A DNA stretch of 64,000 bases from Bacillus sp. RO2 (GTDB lineage: Bacteria > Bacillota > Bacilli > Bacillales > Bacillaceae_I): positions 186,001-250,000 of the forward strand of contig NZ_JAAXCU010000046.1 of the NCBI RefSeq assembly GCF_012911845.1, given 5' to 3'. This document shows, piece by piece, positions 35,181 to 43,214 of the stretch. The notes under the pieces are model-generated. The model saw only the letters and a list, made by a program, of their open reading frames with translations, did not search any database and was not told the origin of the DNA. The position numbers were made by a program, and so were the translations under genes. Each line of letters opens with the position of its first letter. Position 1 is the stretch's first letter.

Positions 35181-36365
35181 ATGACTGGCGAAAAAATAGA
35201 TAAAAGAATCCCCCAGCCTATCAGAAGCGATGGGGCAGGAGCATTGGATCTTGGCCCGAGAAATGTACTGAGAGATTTACAGAATCCTGATCTGCTCGTG
35301 CCACCAAAAACGGATGCCGGTATTGTTCCAAATCTGCGTTTCTCCTTCTCGGATACATCTATGATTCTGAAACACGGAGGATGGTCCAGAGAGGTTACGG
35401 TCAGAGAACTTCCCATCGCTACCACTTTGGCTGGTGTTAACATGAGTCTAACCGCAGGTGGTGTTAGGGAGCTCCATTGGCACAAAGAGGCGGAATGGTC
35501 CTATATGATCCTTGGACGTGCACGCATTACTGCTGTTGATCAGAACGGAAAGAATTTTATTGCCGATGTCGGTCCTGGTGACTTGTGGTATTTTCCACCA
35601 GGCATCCCCCATTCCATTCAAGGATTGGAGCAATGTGAATTCCTGTTGGTTTTTGACTCTGGCGATTTTTCCGATTTAAGCACTCTTTCCATTTCCGACT
35701 GGTTTGCCCATACGCCAAAGGAGGTATTATCTGCCAACTTTGGAGTTCCTGAGAGTACATTTGACGATCGGCCAAAAGGACAGGTATACATCTATCAAAG
35801 CGAGGTGCCAGGACCTCTTGAAACGCAGGCTGTCTCATCACCTAATGGAAAGGTTCCTCTTCCATTCAAATATGAATTACTAAAACAGCCACCACTTGAA
35901 TTTTCTGGAGGATCGGTTCGCATTGTCGATTCCACCGTTTTCAAAATATCCAAAACTGTAGCAGCTGCACTAGTGGAAGTGAAACCCGGGGGTATGCGGG
36001 AACTCCATTGGCATCCTAACAACGATGAATGGCAATATTACCTCACAGGAAAAGCACGCATGACAGTCTTTCTTGGGGACGGGACTGCCCGAACCTTTGA
36101 TTATATGGCTGGTGACGTCGGTTATGTCCCATTTGCAACCGGACATTATATCCAGAACACAGGCGATGAAACGGTTTGGTTTCTCGAAATGTTCAAAAGT
36201 GATCGGTTTGAGGACGTGTCACTTGCCCAGTGGATGGCGCTGACGCCAAGACAACTGGTGGACAGTAATGTCAATATCAGTTCTTCCTTTACAAAAAACA
36301 TACGAAAAGAAAAAGAACCAGTAGTAAAGTATCCACCCTATACGTATAAGCCTAAGAAAAAGTAA
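35181..36365 (+). CDS. Bicupin of the oxalate decarboxylase family
   Basis: A 394-residue double-cupin manganese enzyme of the OxdC/OxdD family, which turns oxalate into formate and carbon dioxide. Manganese ligands appear in both cupins: [10 protein letters not shown] and GIPHSI in the first, [11 protein letters not shown] and ATGHYIQN in the second. The second-cupin catalytic Glu is kept ([10 protein letters not shown]). The flexible lid before [10 protein letters not shown], which reads SENS in B. subtilis OxdC, reads SDLS here, so the lid Glu is replaced by Asp. Decarboxylase versus oxidase activity is therefore uncertain. The start at 35181 follows AAGGGTGATC. No signal peptide is present. 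Confidence 0.88.
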   Translation: MTGEKIDKRIPQPIRSDGAGALDLGPRNVLRDLQNPDLLVPPKTDAGIVPNLRFSFSDTSMILKHGGWSREVTVRELPIATTLAGVNMSLTAGGVRELHWHKEAEWSYMILGRARITAVDQNGKNFIADVGPGDLWYFPPGIPHSIQGLEQCEFLLVFDSGDFSDLSTLSISDWFAHTPKEVLSANFGVPESTFDDRPKGQVYIYQSEVPGPLETQAVSSPNGKVPLPFKYELLKQPPLEFSGGSVRIVDSTVFKISKTVAAALVEVKPGGMRELHWHPNNDEWQYYLTGKARMTVFLGDGTARTFDYMAGDVGYVPFATGHYIQNTGDETVWFLEMFKSDRFEDVSLAQWMALTPRQLVDSNVNISSSFTKNIRKEKEPVVKYPPYTYKPKKK

Positions 36366-36390
36366 GACTGATGGAGAGATCTGCTAATAC

Positions 36391-36602
36391 GAAGCCACTG
36401 AAAAAGTCTTGATTTTAGTATTTTTAACCACCGCTGTTGATTTCCGCAAATGGCTTCGCTTTCCTAGGGAAGGTGCTTGAGCCTCCTCGCTTCGCTGCGG
36501 GGTCTCAAGCTACCTTTATCTCCCTCAGGAGTCTTCGCCTTTTGCTCCAATCACCAGCTAGGTATCATAAAAACTTTACGTTATTAGTTTTTCAGTGGCC
36601 TC
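36391..36602. mobile_element. MITE-like element, copy B, with 8-bp target duplication
   Basis: The 212-bp element begins GAAGCCACTGAAAAA and ends with the reverse complement of GAGGCCACTGAAAAA (15-bp terminal inverted repeats, one mismatch). It is flanked by perfect direct repeats GCTAATAC at 36383-36390 and 36603-36610. It encodes no protein. Its interior (36430-36559) is a copy of the 130-bp core element found alone at 7.7 and 54.6 kb. It lies between the bicupin gene and the 3' end of the next gene. Confidence 0.9.
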
Positions 36603-36603
36603 G

Positions 36604-37047
36604 CTAATACTGACGGGTCTCTCTTTTTCTTGCATACCTTAAAGATAAAATAATAAATAGAACAAAGGAGGCAATCCCTAGCAAGATATATGGGAGGAGA
36701 TCTGTCCAATGAAAAGGTGCTTCATTAAGGTAGACAGCTTTTACCCACTCCCCGCTACGTTCTTCTATTGCTATGGCTGTATCAGGGGCAACTCCCTCAA
36801 TGTCATAATACTTTGTGCCTTTATCATAAAGGTTGGATGAATCTCCATAATAGCTGCCAGAGTACTCATCAGCCTTTCTTTTAACCTCCCCAATCTCATT
36901 ACCTATTTCTCCTTTAGTGAGTCGTTCATCGGTCACCTCGTACACTCCGCCTTTATAAACCACAAATGGATAAGCCTAGTCCAAGGCAAATACGTTATTA
37001 GAAGCAAGGAATGTGAAAAGTAGACTTAGTAATATTTTCTTATTCAA
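36604..37047 (-). pseudogene. Secreted/membrane protein gene with early in-frame TAG
   Basis: The frame opens at a TTG (37047) with GGGGATGAG upstream and encodes a signal peptide (MNKKILLSLLFTFLA). It reaches TAG at 36978-36976 (codon 24) right after the likely signal-peptide cleavage site. The same frame then continues for 123 codons: AYPFVVYKGGVYEVTDE, an extracellular region and a C-terminal transmembrane helix (LLPYILLGIASFVLFIILSL) with a basic tail. The next ATG/GTG lacks a ribosome binding site and would lose the signal peptide. Seen: a single nonsense codon. Inferred: recent loss of function. It precedes a MITE copy and follows the sigma/anti-sigma pair on the same strand. Confidence 0.78.
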
Positions 37048-37084
37048 CTACTCATCCCCTTATAAAAAGACATTCTTATTAATT

Positions 37085-37843
37085 CTATTTCCGATAGCCT
37101 AAAACCTTCCCCTCGATATTTTCTACTGATAAGGACCCAAAAGTTATGCTATCCACACTTCTCCACCAACTATCACCAATTACAAAAACATGATTCTCAG
37201 GTATACGATATTTTTCAAGTTCATGTTCGTTAAGTGAGTCTTTTATAGCATCATTTCGGGGATTGTTTACTGCATTTCCGTAGAATGTGTCCAATTTTTT
37301 GTTGTTTATATATATTTGTCCATCATTAATATGAATGATTTCGCCAGGCAGTCCAACTACTCTCGAAATGGATTTGGGCTCTCCGTATGAATTTTTCATA
37401 TCAAGTTGATATAATCCATTTTCAGGATACTGAAAATACACAACGTCCCCTCGCCTAAATTCTTTATCGTTATAATAGTCAGGGTCAATCACAATAGGCT
37501 CTTTATAATAGTTATAATCATACCTATCCATATTGTCGCTTCCATGTTCATACAACAACATATCTTTTTCATAATTCACTCTGTCTATTGTCTCATTTGT
37601 GATGTTGTCTGTAATGACTCCGGTATTTTTTTGATCACTAAATAATAGGGGAAAGACCATAAAAAACAAAACAGCTATAGCGAGGGTACTCACACTATAT
37701 ATAAGATTGCGACTCCGCTTTTTTTGAGGTTTTCTTCCAATTTTCAAAATAACACCTTCTTTACTATCCTCCTTAAAAGACACATCATTGAAAATATATT
37801 GATTCATTTCTTTTCGTAATTCCTTTAATTCTTTTTCAATCAT
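37085..37843 (-). CDS. Putative anti-sigma factor fused to an inactive signal peptidase I-like domain
   Basis: A 252-residue membrane protein. Residues 1-45 are charged and cytoplasmic, one transmembrane helix follows (about 47-69), and residues 95-250 resemble the extracellular S26 signal peptidase fold. Box D (SRVVGLPGE) and box E (GDSWWRSVDS) are clear. The catalytic Lys that normally precedes the Arg of box D is Ser, and the SMxPT nucleophile motif is absent (DPDYYND in its place), so the dyad is missing. The gene overlaps the ECF sigma gene by 8 bp with GGAAGGGAG upstream, the usual sigma/anti-sigma coupling. I infer a sensor or anti-sigma role rather than a protease. Confidence 0.75.
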   Translation of the reverse strand: MIEKELKELRKEMNQYIFNDVSFKEDSKEGVILKIGRKPQKKRSRNLIYSVSTLAIAVLFFMVFPLLFSDQKNTGVITDNITNETIDRVNYEKDMLLYEHGSDNMDRYDYNYYKEPIVIDPDYYNDKEFRRGDVVYFQYPENGLYQLDMKNSYGEPKSISRVVGLPGEIIHINDGQIYINNKKLDTFYGNAVNNPRNDAIKDSLNEHELEKYRIPENHVFVIGDSWWRSVDSITFGSLSVENIEGKVLGYRK

Positions 37844-38378
37844 TGCCAACACTCCCTTCCTCAAAGTGAACTCGCAACAGTTCTTTCCCTTTAGATAGCC
37901 TCGTTTTAACCGTACTGAGGTTAACATTAAGAGTGTTGCTAATATCCTTCAAGCCAAGCTCCTCATAATAATAGAGATATACAACCTCTCTATATTTCAA
38001 TGGAAGGTTCAATACCATGTCAGCTATAGTTTTCTTGTGTTCTTTCACCAGTATTACGTTTTCAGGGGTCTGGGTTTTATCCTCTCCTAGCCGTCCAAAC
38101 AAGTCAGAAATCCTTACTTTCCGGTAATGCCAACTCTTGAAATAATCTTTACATTTGTTGATGGTTATCCTATATAGAAGAGTTTTCGGGCTTGCTTCAC
38201 CTCGAAAATTATCTATGTGATTGAAGTAGCTTACAAAAGCCTCTTGTACAAGATCTTCAGCAATCTGAAAATCCTTCACGTAGGAATATGCTAACTTCAC
38301 CAAGTCGCTCCCGTATTGATTCATAATACTTTCAAGATGCATTTTTTTCGGATCATGTTGATTTAATGAATCTTCCAA
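37836..38378 (-). CDS. ECF-type RNA polymerase sigma factor
   Basis: A 180-residue extracytoplasmic-function sigma factor. Region 2 is seen in YVKDFQIAEDLVQEAFVSYF (residues 33-52), and region 4 in LPLKYREVVYLYYYEELGLK followed by the helix-turn-helix SNTLNVNLSTVKTRLSKGKE (about residues 125-170). The start is a TTG at 38378 with GGAG and GGTGAAG upstream. It overlaps the downstream membrane protein gene by 8 bp, so that protein is the likely cognate regulator. Target promoters are not evident; a nonsense-interrupted secreted-protein gene follows and may belong to the same regulon. Confidence 0.9.
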   Translation of the reverse strand: MEDSLNQHDPKKMHLESIMNQYGSDLVKLAYSYVKDFQIAEDLVQEAFVSYFNHIDNFRGEASPKTLLYRITINKCKDYFKSWHYRKVRISDLFGRLGEDKTQTPENVILVKEHKKTIADMVLNLPLKYREVVYLYYYEELGLKDISNTLNVNLSTVKTRLSKGKELLRVHFEEGSVGND

Positions 38379-38466
38379 GCTGTCTTCACCTTCTCCTCTT
38401 TTAAGTTTAAGGATTAGACGACGCTATCCCTTGGAAAGTTGGAAAATCTTTCTTTTAATTTTACCA

Positions 38467-38513
38467 AAAGAAAAAAGCAGGAGTTCTTCTTTTTGAAAAG
38501 AAATTCTCCTGCT
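38467..38513 (-). terminator. Terminator after ampS
   Basis: AGCAGGAGAATTT pairs imperfectly with AAGAACTCCTGCT, and TTTTTCTTTTGG follows on the minus strand. Confidence 0.88.
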
Positions 38514-38519
38514 CTATGA

Positions 38520-39746
38520 TTAGATGGCCCATTCTCCATCTGTCATGATTGCTTCTTTAACTCCATCTTCCGTTTCTCCTTCTATGTTCAACTCCCCTGA
38601 ACCAATCATGAAGTCCACGTGAATCATGCTGGTGTTGATTCCCTTTGTTTCTAGCTCTTCCTTGCTCATTTGTGCCCCGCCCTCAATATTGATTGGGTAG
38701 GCAGACCCTAGAGCCAAGTGACAAGAGGCATTTTCGTCAAACAGTGTATTATAGAAAATCACTTCTTGTTTCGAAACTGGTGAACTGTGTGGTACAAGCG
38801 CCACCTCTCCTAGATGCAATGCTCCTTCATCCGTTTCTAATAGTTTTTTCAACACTTCATATCCTTGCTCTGCAGTGAACTCTACCACCTTACCTTCTTT
38901 AAATGTAAGGCTGAAGTTGTCTACTAAATTTCCGTTCAGGTTTAACGGCTTAGTGGATGCTACTACACCGTTAACTCCGGTTTTTACAGGTGCCGTAAAC
39001 ACTTCTTCTGTTGGAAGGTTCGGAACGAAATAAGTACCTTGATCATTGTTCATTCCACCGCCAAGCCAAACCTGTTCGTCTGGAAGTTCGATAGTTAGGT
39101 CCGTTCCTGGCGCTTTGTAATGAAGCTTTTTGTATTTTTTCGTATTAAGTACTTGTAACTTTTCTTGCAAGGTTTTGATGTGCTTATTCCAAGCTTCTAC
39201 TGGGTCGTTTTCATTAACACGCGTTACTTGGAAAATGTTTTCCCATAGGCTTGCAACCTGGTCTTCAGGAGATTTGCCTGGATATAGCTTAGCTGCCCAT
39301 TCCTGTGATGGGACTGAAACAATTGCCCAACTGACTTTAGCAGTTTGGATGTATTTCCGGTAGTTTTGCATGGCTTTTGCCTGAGCTTTATTAGAAATAG
39401 AAACGCGCTCAGGGTCTACGTCTTTCAGAAGATCTGGGTTGGAAGCAACGATGGACATAAATGCCGCTCCTTCCTCCGCCATTTCCTCCATTCCTTTTAC
39501 TTTCCACTCACGAACAGTCTGGAGTGAGTCTGTTGAGGCCGTTTCATATGTAATCTTTGTTAGTTGTTCATCATTCCATTCAGTATGTACGTATTTAGCA
39601 CCAAGCTTGTATGCGATTTTTGCAACCTCTCTGACAAATGGTGCTGCTGATATAGGGGCATTGATGACTAGAGGTTGGTTTTCTTGCAGGTTGATGCCAA
39701 CTTTTAGCGCAAGTTCTGCGTATTTGGTCAATCTTTCTTGTATCAC
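38520..39746 (-). CDS. ampS: M29 family aminopeptidase
   Basis: A 408-residue cobalt/zinc-dependent aminopeptidase of the M29 (thermophilic aminopeptidase) family, acting on peptides in the cytoplasm. Metal-site residues are seen in FTAEQGYEVLKKLLETDEGA near residue 285, LGEVALVPHSSPVS near 315, and the late MIHVDFMIGSGELNIEGE. The start is GTG at 39746 with AAAGGAGG upstream. It stands alone, flanked by a 21-bp repeat array on its upstream side and a strong terminator downstream. It may help with general peptide recycling. Confidence 0.93.
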   Translation of the reverse strand: MIQERLTKYAELALKVGINLQENQPLVINAPISAAPFVREVAKIAYKLGAKYVHTEWNDEQLTKITYETASTDSLQTVREWKVKGMEEMAEEGAAFMSIVASNPDLLKDVDPERVSISNKAQAKAMQNYRKYIQTAKVSWAIVSVPSQEWAAKLYPGKSPEDQVASLWENIFQVTRVNENDPVEAWNKHIKTLQEKLQVLNTKKYKKLHYKAPGTDLTIELPDEQVWLGGGMNNDQGTYFVPNLPTEEVFTAPVKTGVNGVVASTKPLNLNGNLVDNFSLTFKEGKVVEFTAEQGYEVLKKLLETDEGALHLGEVALVPHSSPVSKQEVIFYNTLFDENASCHLALGSAYPINIEGGAQMSKEELETKGINTSMIHVDFMIGSGELNIEGETEDGVKEAIMTDGEWAI

Positions 39747-39854
39747 TATGCATTTCCTCCTTTTGGTTGATGAGAATATTGTATCATAGGATGCGGAATT
39801 GTAGGTTTAGTGAGAATTTATATATTTTCACGAGGGGAACTTCACTGGCTCAAA

Positions 39855-39982
39855 GGGGGTTGTAACTTCTGAAAGTGTTATTGTAACTATTTTTAGGATG
39901 ATTGTGACTTTTTGATGAGTCATTGTAACTTTTCTGACGCTCATTATGACTTTTTCAACCGATATTGTAACTTTTTCACCCC
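39855..39982. repeat. 21-bp tandem repeat array
   Basis: Six units spaced exactly 21 bp apart, each with TTGTAAC or TTGTGAC followed by a T-rich run (for example TTGTAACTTTTCTGACGCTC). It lies between ampS and ptsI. Open frames cross it in several phases only because 21 is a multiple of three. Confidence 0.88.
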
Positions 39983-40002
39983 TTCTAACCTCCAAAAAGC
40001 CA

Positions 40003-40042
40003 CAAAAAAAGACCAACCTCTCCCATAAAAGGAAAGTTGGCC
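40003..40042 (-). terminator. Terminator after ptsI
   Basis: On the minus strand GGCCAACTTTCC pairs with GGGAGAGGTTGGTC (imperfect), with TTTTTTTGTGG following. It ends the ptsHI transcript. Confidence 0.85.
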
Positions 40043-40058
40043 TCGTTCTATTCCATGC

Positions 40059-41777
40059 TTACACATTAAACTTCTCTTTCACAAATTCCACTACTTCTTC
40101 TGCAGTGCTCATACTAAGAATCTCTTCACGATAGGAAGCAGCTTCCTCTTTTGAGATACCACGCAATTGGCTTCTTGCAGGAAGGATGGATGTCGCGCTC
40201 ATGCTGAACTCGTCTAGTCCAAGTCCTAAAAGAATTGGAATTGCGATTGGGTCGCCAGCCATTTCTCCACACATGCCGGCCCATTTACCGTTTTTGTGTG
40301 CAGCTTGGATGACATTATCCACTAGGCGCAAGATTGCCGGGTTGTATGGTTGATACAGGTAGGAAACCTGTTCGTTCATACGGTCCGCTGCCATTGTGTA
40401 TTGAATTAAGTCGTTTGTTCCGATGCTGAAGAAGTCTACTTCCTTCGCAAAAATATCAGCCATCACAGCTGTAGATGGAATTTCCACCATGATACCTATC
40501 TCGATATTTTCGTTAACAGTTGTGCCGTTCTTCACAAGCGCTTCTTTTTCTTCTAAAAGAATGGCTTTTGCTTGGCGGAACTCGTCCAATGTTGCAATCA
40601 TCGGGAACATGATCTTCAGGTTTCCGTAAGAGCTTGCACGCAATAAAGCACGAAGCTGTGTACGGAAAATATCTTGTTCTTCTAAGCAAAGGCGTATCGC
40701 ACGGAAGCCTAAGAATGGGTTCATCTCTTTAGGAAGGTTTAGATAAGGCAGTTCCTTATCGCCACCGATGTCCAATGTGCGGACTACAACAGGTTTGCCT
40801 TCCATATTTTCAAGAACCTCTTTATAAGCTTTGTACTGCTCGTCCTCTGTCGGAAGTTCGGTTCTACCCATGTAAAGGAATTCTGTACGGTAAAGGCCAA
40901 CGCCTTCTCCGCCATTGGCAAGAACACCCTTCACATCTTTAGGAGTACCGATGTTTGCAGCAAGTTCGACTTCTTGTCCGTCAGAAGAAAGACTCTTCTC
41001 GTTGACAAGCTTAGCCCACTCTTTTTTCTGCTCTTCGTACTTCTCTTGCTTTTCTTTATAATTAGCAATTTCTTCTTCTGTCGGATCGACGATCACCGCA
41101 CCGTCCAAACCATCAATAATCACCATTGTGTCATTTTGGATAGTTTCCATGACGTTCTTTGTTCCAACTACTGCTGGAATTTCCATGGAACGTGCCATGA
41201 TAGCGGAGTGAGACGTACGTCCACCGATATCAGTTGTAAAAGCTTTTACATATTGACGGTTAAGTTGAGCAGTGTCAGAAGGAGTCAAGTCTTCCGCAAT
41301 GATGACAACTTCTTCTGAAATAAGTGCAGGATTGGAAATTGTTACACCTAAAAGGTGAGCTAGCACACGTTTTGTCACGTCGCGGATATCCGCTGCACGC
41401 TCTTTCATGTACTCATTGCCCATTTGTTCGAACATGTTGATGAACATGCCTGCTGTTTCATCCAAAGCAAACTCAGCATTTACACTGTCGCTTTTGATTT
41501 TATCTTTAATTGGATTTAAAAGTTCAGGGTCACTTAATACAAGAAGGTGTGCAGAAAAGATTTCCGCCTTATCTGCTCCAAGCTCCTTATGGGCGTGCTC
41601 TTTGATTTTTTCCAATTCATTTTTTGAGATCTCTACTGCTTTTTCAAATCTTTCCACTTCCGCTTGGGCATTGTCGATCGTCTTTTTGTCCACAGATAGC
41701 TCTGGGTTTTCAAGACGATATGCTTTCGCAATGGCAATCCCGCTAGAAGCAGGTATACCTTGAATCGTGTTTGACAT
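40059..41777 (-). CDS. ptsI: Phosphoenolpyruvate-protein phosphotransferase (enzyme I)
   Basis: A 572-residue cytosolic enzyme that takes phosphate from phosphoenolpyruvate and passes it to HPr for all PTS sugars. The phosphorylated histidine lies in [13 protein letters not shown] near residue 190, and the substrate-binding domain holds [14 protein letters not shown] near 293 and [14 protein letters not shown] near 450, with the C-terminal CGEMAGD cysteine site near 502. The ATG overlaps the ptsH stop by one base (TAATG), so translation is coupled. ptsG is not adjacent, unlike the ptsGHI order of B. subtilis. Confidence 0.97.
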   Translation of the reverse strand: MSNTIQGIPASSGIAIAKAYRLENPELSVDKKTIDNAQAEVERFEKAVEISKNELEKIKEHAHKELGADKAEIFSAHLLVLSDPELLNPIKDKIKSDSVNAEFALDETAGMFINMFEQMGNEYMKERAADIRDVTKRVLAHLLGVTISNPALISEEVVIIAEDLTPSDTAQLNRQYVKAFTTDIGGRTSHSAIMARSMEIPAVVGTKNVMETIQNDTMVIIDGLDGAVIVDPTEEEIANYKEKQEKYEEQKKEWAKLVNEKSLSSDGQEVELAANIGTPKDVKGVLANGGEGVGLYRTEFLYMGRTELPTEDEQYKAYKEVLENMEGKPVVVRTLDIGGDKELPYLNLPKEMNPFLGFRAIRLCLEEQDIFRTQLRALLRASSYGNLKIMFPMIATLDEFRQAKAILLEEKEALVKNGTTVNENIEIGIMVEIPSTAVMADIFAKEVDFFSIGTNDLIQYTMAADRMNEQVSYLYQPYNPAILRLVDNVIQAAHKNGKWAGMCGEMAGDPIAIPILLGLGLDEFSMSATSILPARSQLRGISKEEAASYREEILSMSTAEEVVEFVKEKFNV

Positions 41778-42043
41778 TATTCCCCTAACCCTTCTGATTT
41801 CAAAGTTTCTTCAATCGCAGAAATTGCCTCGCTCTCATCAGAACCTTCTGCAACAATCTTGATTTCCGCTCCTTGAGGAATTCCTAGAGACATTACACCC
41901 ATGATGGATTTCAAGTTTACAGATTTACCGTTATACTCAAGGTTTACGTCCGCATCGAATTTACCTGCAGTTTGTACCAATTGAGTTGCCGGACGTGCGT
42001 GAATTCCTGAATCTGCTGTTACTTTAAATGTTTTTTCTGCCAT
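41777..42043 (-). CDS. ptsH: Phosphocarrier protein HPr
   Basis: An 88-residue phosphocarrier of the PTS. His15 in [10 protein letters not shown] receives phosphate from enzyme I. Ser46 in [12 protein letters not shown] is the HPr kinase site that turns HPr into the CcpA corepressor in Firmicutes. AAAGGAG precedes the ATG at 42043; an upstream ATG at 42052 is closer to that site and less likely. The 200-bp leader holds an antiterminator (RAT) and terminator, so expression probably responds to glucose through a BglG/GlcT-type protein. Confidence 0.97.
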   Translation of the reverse strand: MAEKTFKVTADSGIHARPATQLVQTAGKFDADVNLEYNGKSVNLKSIMGVMSLGIPQGAEIKIVAEGSDESEAISAIEETLKSEGLGE

Positions 42044-42177
42044 TGTAATCAAACTCCTTTGAGATATGTGTATTTTTTACTTTTAGAAGCTATTCAACTA
42101 AAAGAACCTTGTTCTCTCTTATCCTATACCCTGTAGCTTTCACCAGTAACCGCGGTGAATATGTAGGAAAGAGTATA

Positions 42178-42261
42178 GAAAAAGGCATGAGTGAGGGCTC
42201 GTCTCTATAAAAGGGTACACTCGTCCCCTTAGTATGGATCAAAACCTCTTCACTCATGCCT
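42178..42261 (-). terminator. Leader terminator upstream of ptsH
   Basis: AGGCATGAGTGA (42261-42250) pairs perfectly with TCACTCATGCCT (42194-42183), and TTTTTC follows on the minus strand. The 5' arm overlaps the RAT site, so the two structures are mutually exclusive. The loop between the arms is long (about 55 bases). Confidence 0.88.
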
Positions 42262-42280
42262 GATCGTATCAGTAACACGT
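42248..42280 (-). promoter_or_regulatory. RAT antiterminator site (GlcT-type) in the ptsH leader
   Basis: The minus strand reads CGTGTTACTGATACGATCAG followed by GCATGAGTGAAG. This closely resembles the ribonucleic antiterminator of B. subtilis ptsG, which is bound by GlcT. It overlaps the 5' arm of the terminator at 42178-42261, the arrangement expected for a BglG-family switch. Confidence 0.88.
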
Positions 42281-42297
42281 AAAGTCCTTATCTATGT

Positions 42298-42311
42298 TGA
42301 AAGCATTTGCA
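42298..42311 (-). promoter_or_regulatory. cre-like site upstream of the ptsH leader
   Basis: TGAAAGCATTTGCA matches the CcpA cre consensus at about 12 of 14 positions and lies some 20 bp upstream of the RAT, near where the promoter should be. Position and match are suggestive only. Confidence 0.45.
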
Positions 42312-42389
42312 TGAACATTTAGTTGAACGCTTCTTAACTGTCCGATGAGATTGTAGCATAAAAAACAAAAGTTTGGCAATACTTTTGCC

Positions 42390-42569
42390 TTACTTCTTCT
42401 TTTTGAATATCATCATAATGGCATATGGAATGACGCCAAATAGTTGGAAGGCGATAGGAGAACGCTCCTGCTTTCTAATTTGCCTTTGCTCTCGTTTAAC
42501 TTCTTTCGGTTGATCCATGTAGGTAACCAATTGTTGTGTCACGTATTTTACATAATCATTTGTCTTCAA
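42390..42569 (-). CDS. yqzE: YqzE family small protein
   Basis: A 59-residue basic protein: MKTNDYVKYVTQQLVTYMDQ, then a Lys/Arg/Glu-rich middle, and a hydrophobic helix (FQLFGVIPYAIMMIF) before a KKKK end. It matches YqzE, found next to the comG operon in Bacillus and reported within its regulon. The start is the TTG at 42569, with GGCGGTGA upstream; a TTG at 42575 is too close to that site. In B. subtilis it directly follows comGG, whereas here aroK and a small gene lie between. Confidence 0.88.
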   Translation of the reverse strand: MKTNDYVKYVTQQLVTYMDQPKEVKREQRQIRKQERSPIAFQLFGVIPYAIMMIFKKKK

Positions 42570-42603
42570 TATCAATCACCGCCAAAGGGAAATACTTTTA
42601 CCT

Positions 42604-43119
42604 TTAGTGTTGACGGTTATTCCATGTTTTAATCGCTTTATGTACAGCCTCAACCGCTTCATCCAAAGAAAAGTCTGTTGTATCCAATGTAATATGGGCT
42701 TGCTTGTAGAACGGGAGTCGATTTACAAATAACCCTAGAACCTCTTCCTTTTTTCTTTGTTGAATAAGAGGTCTTGTAGTATCATTTTCTAATCGATTCC
42801 AAATTACTTCTGGATCTGCATAAAGAAAGATTACGCAGCCGTTTTCTTTCATCCATTCCATGTTTTCTTGCCTCGTTACAATTCCTCCTCCAGTGGTTAC
42901 AATAACATCCTCAGAAGGAAGCAGTGTTAAAGTTTTTGATTCTAGATCACGGAAATAATCTTCTCCAAACTTTTCAAAAATGTCCTTTATTAACATGTTT
43001 TTGTTACTTTCAATCATAAAGTCCGTATCCACAACAGAGACGCCAAGTTTTTGCGCTACTGCCTGTCCGATAGTGGTTTTCCCTACCCCCATAAAACCCG
43101 TTAGATAAACATTTTGCAT
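42604..43119 (-). CDS. aroK: Shikimate kinase
   Basis: A 171-residue P-loop kinase that phosphorylates shikimate at the 3-hydroxyl. The Walker A motif is GFMGVGKTTIG at residues 8-18, the shikimate-binding DTDFMIE follows near residue 33, the lid region carries RDLESKTL near 58, and VTTGGGIVTRQENM near 78 is the family hallmark. The start at 43119 matches the family N-terminus MQNVYLTGFMG and has GAGAGGG upstream; a longer frame to 43209 has no homology-like content. A terminator separates it from the gene upstream. Pathway partner aroQ lies at 13.7 kb. Confidence 0.94.
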   Translation of the reverse strand: MQNVYLTGFMGVGKTTIGQAVAQKLGVSVVDTDFMIESNKNMLIKDIFEKFGEDYFRDLESKTLTLLPSEDVIVTTGGGIVTRQENMEWMKENGCVIFLYADPEVIWNRLENDTTRPLIQQRKKEEVLGLFVNRLPFYKQAHITLDTTDFSLDEAVEAVHKAIKTWNNRQH

Positions 43120-43169
43120 GTTGATTCCCTCTCTTTCCAACTGCCTCAACCATATTACCATTATAGGAG

Positions 43170-43203
43170 AAAAAGCACTTGCTGGAAATGGCAAGTGCTT
43201 TTT
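43170..43203 (-). terminator. Terminator upstream of aroK
   Basis: AAAAAGCACTTGC pairs perfectly with GCAAGTGCTTTTT. It ends the small gene 43215-43442 or the comG transcript and precedes aroK. Confidence 0.88.
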
Positions 43204-43214
43204 CATCACTCTTT

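Noticed and set aside
11345-39982. CRISPR arrays
   Set aside because: Units are contiguous or only partly varied, variable parts are related to each other, and there are no cas genes.
39828-40016. A Val/Thr-rich small protein between ampS and ptsI
   Set aside because: It is the translation of the 21-bp array and part of the ptsI terminator.
42090-42278. A small gene upstream of ptsH
   Set aside because: It runs through the RAT/terminator leader and has no proper start site.
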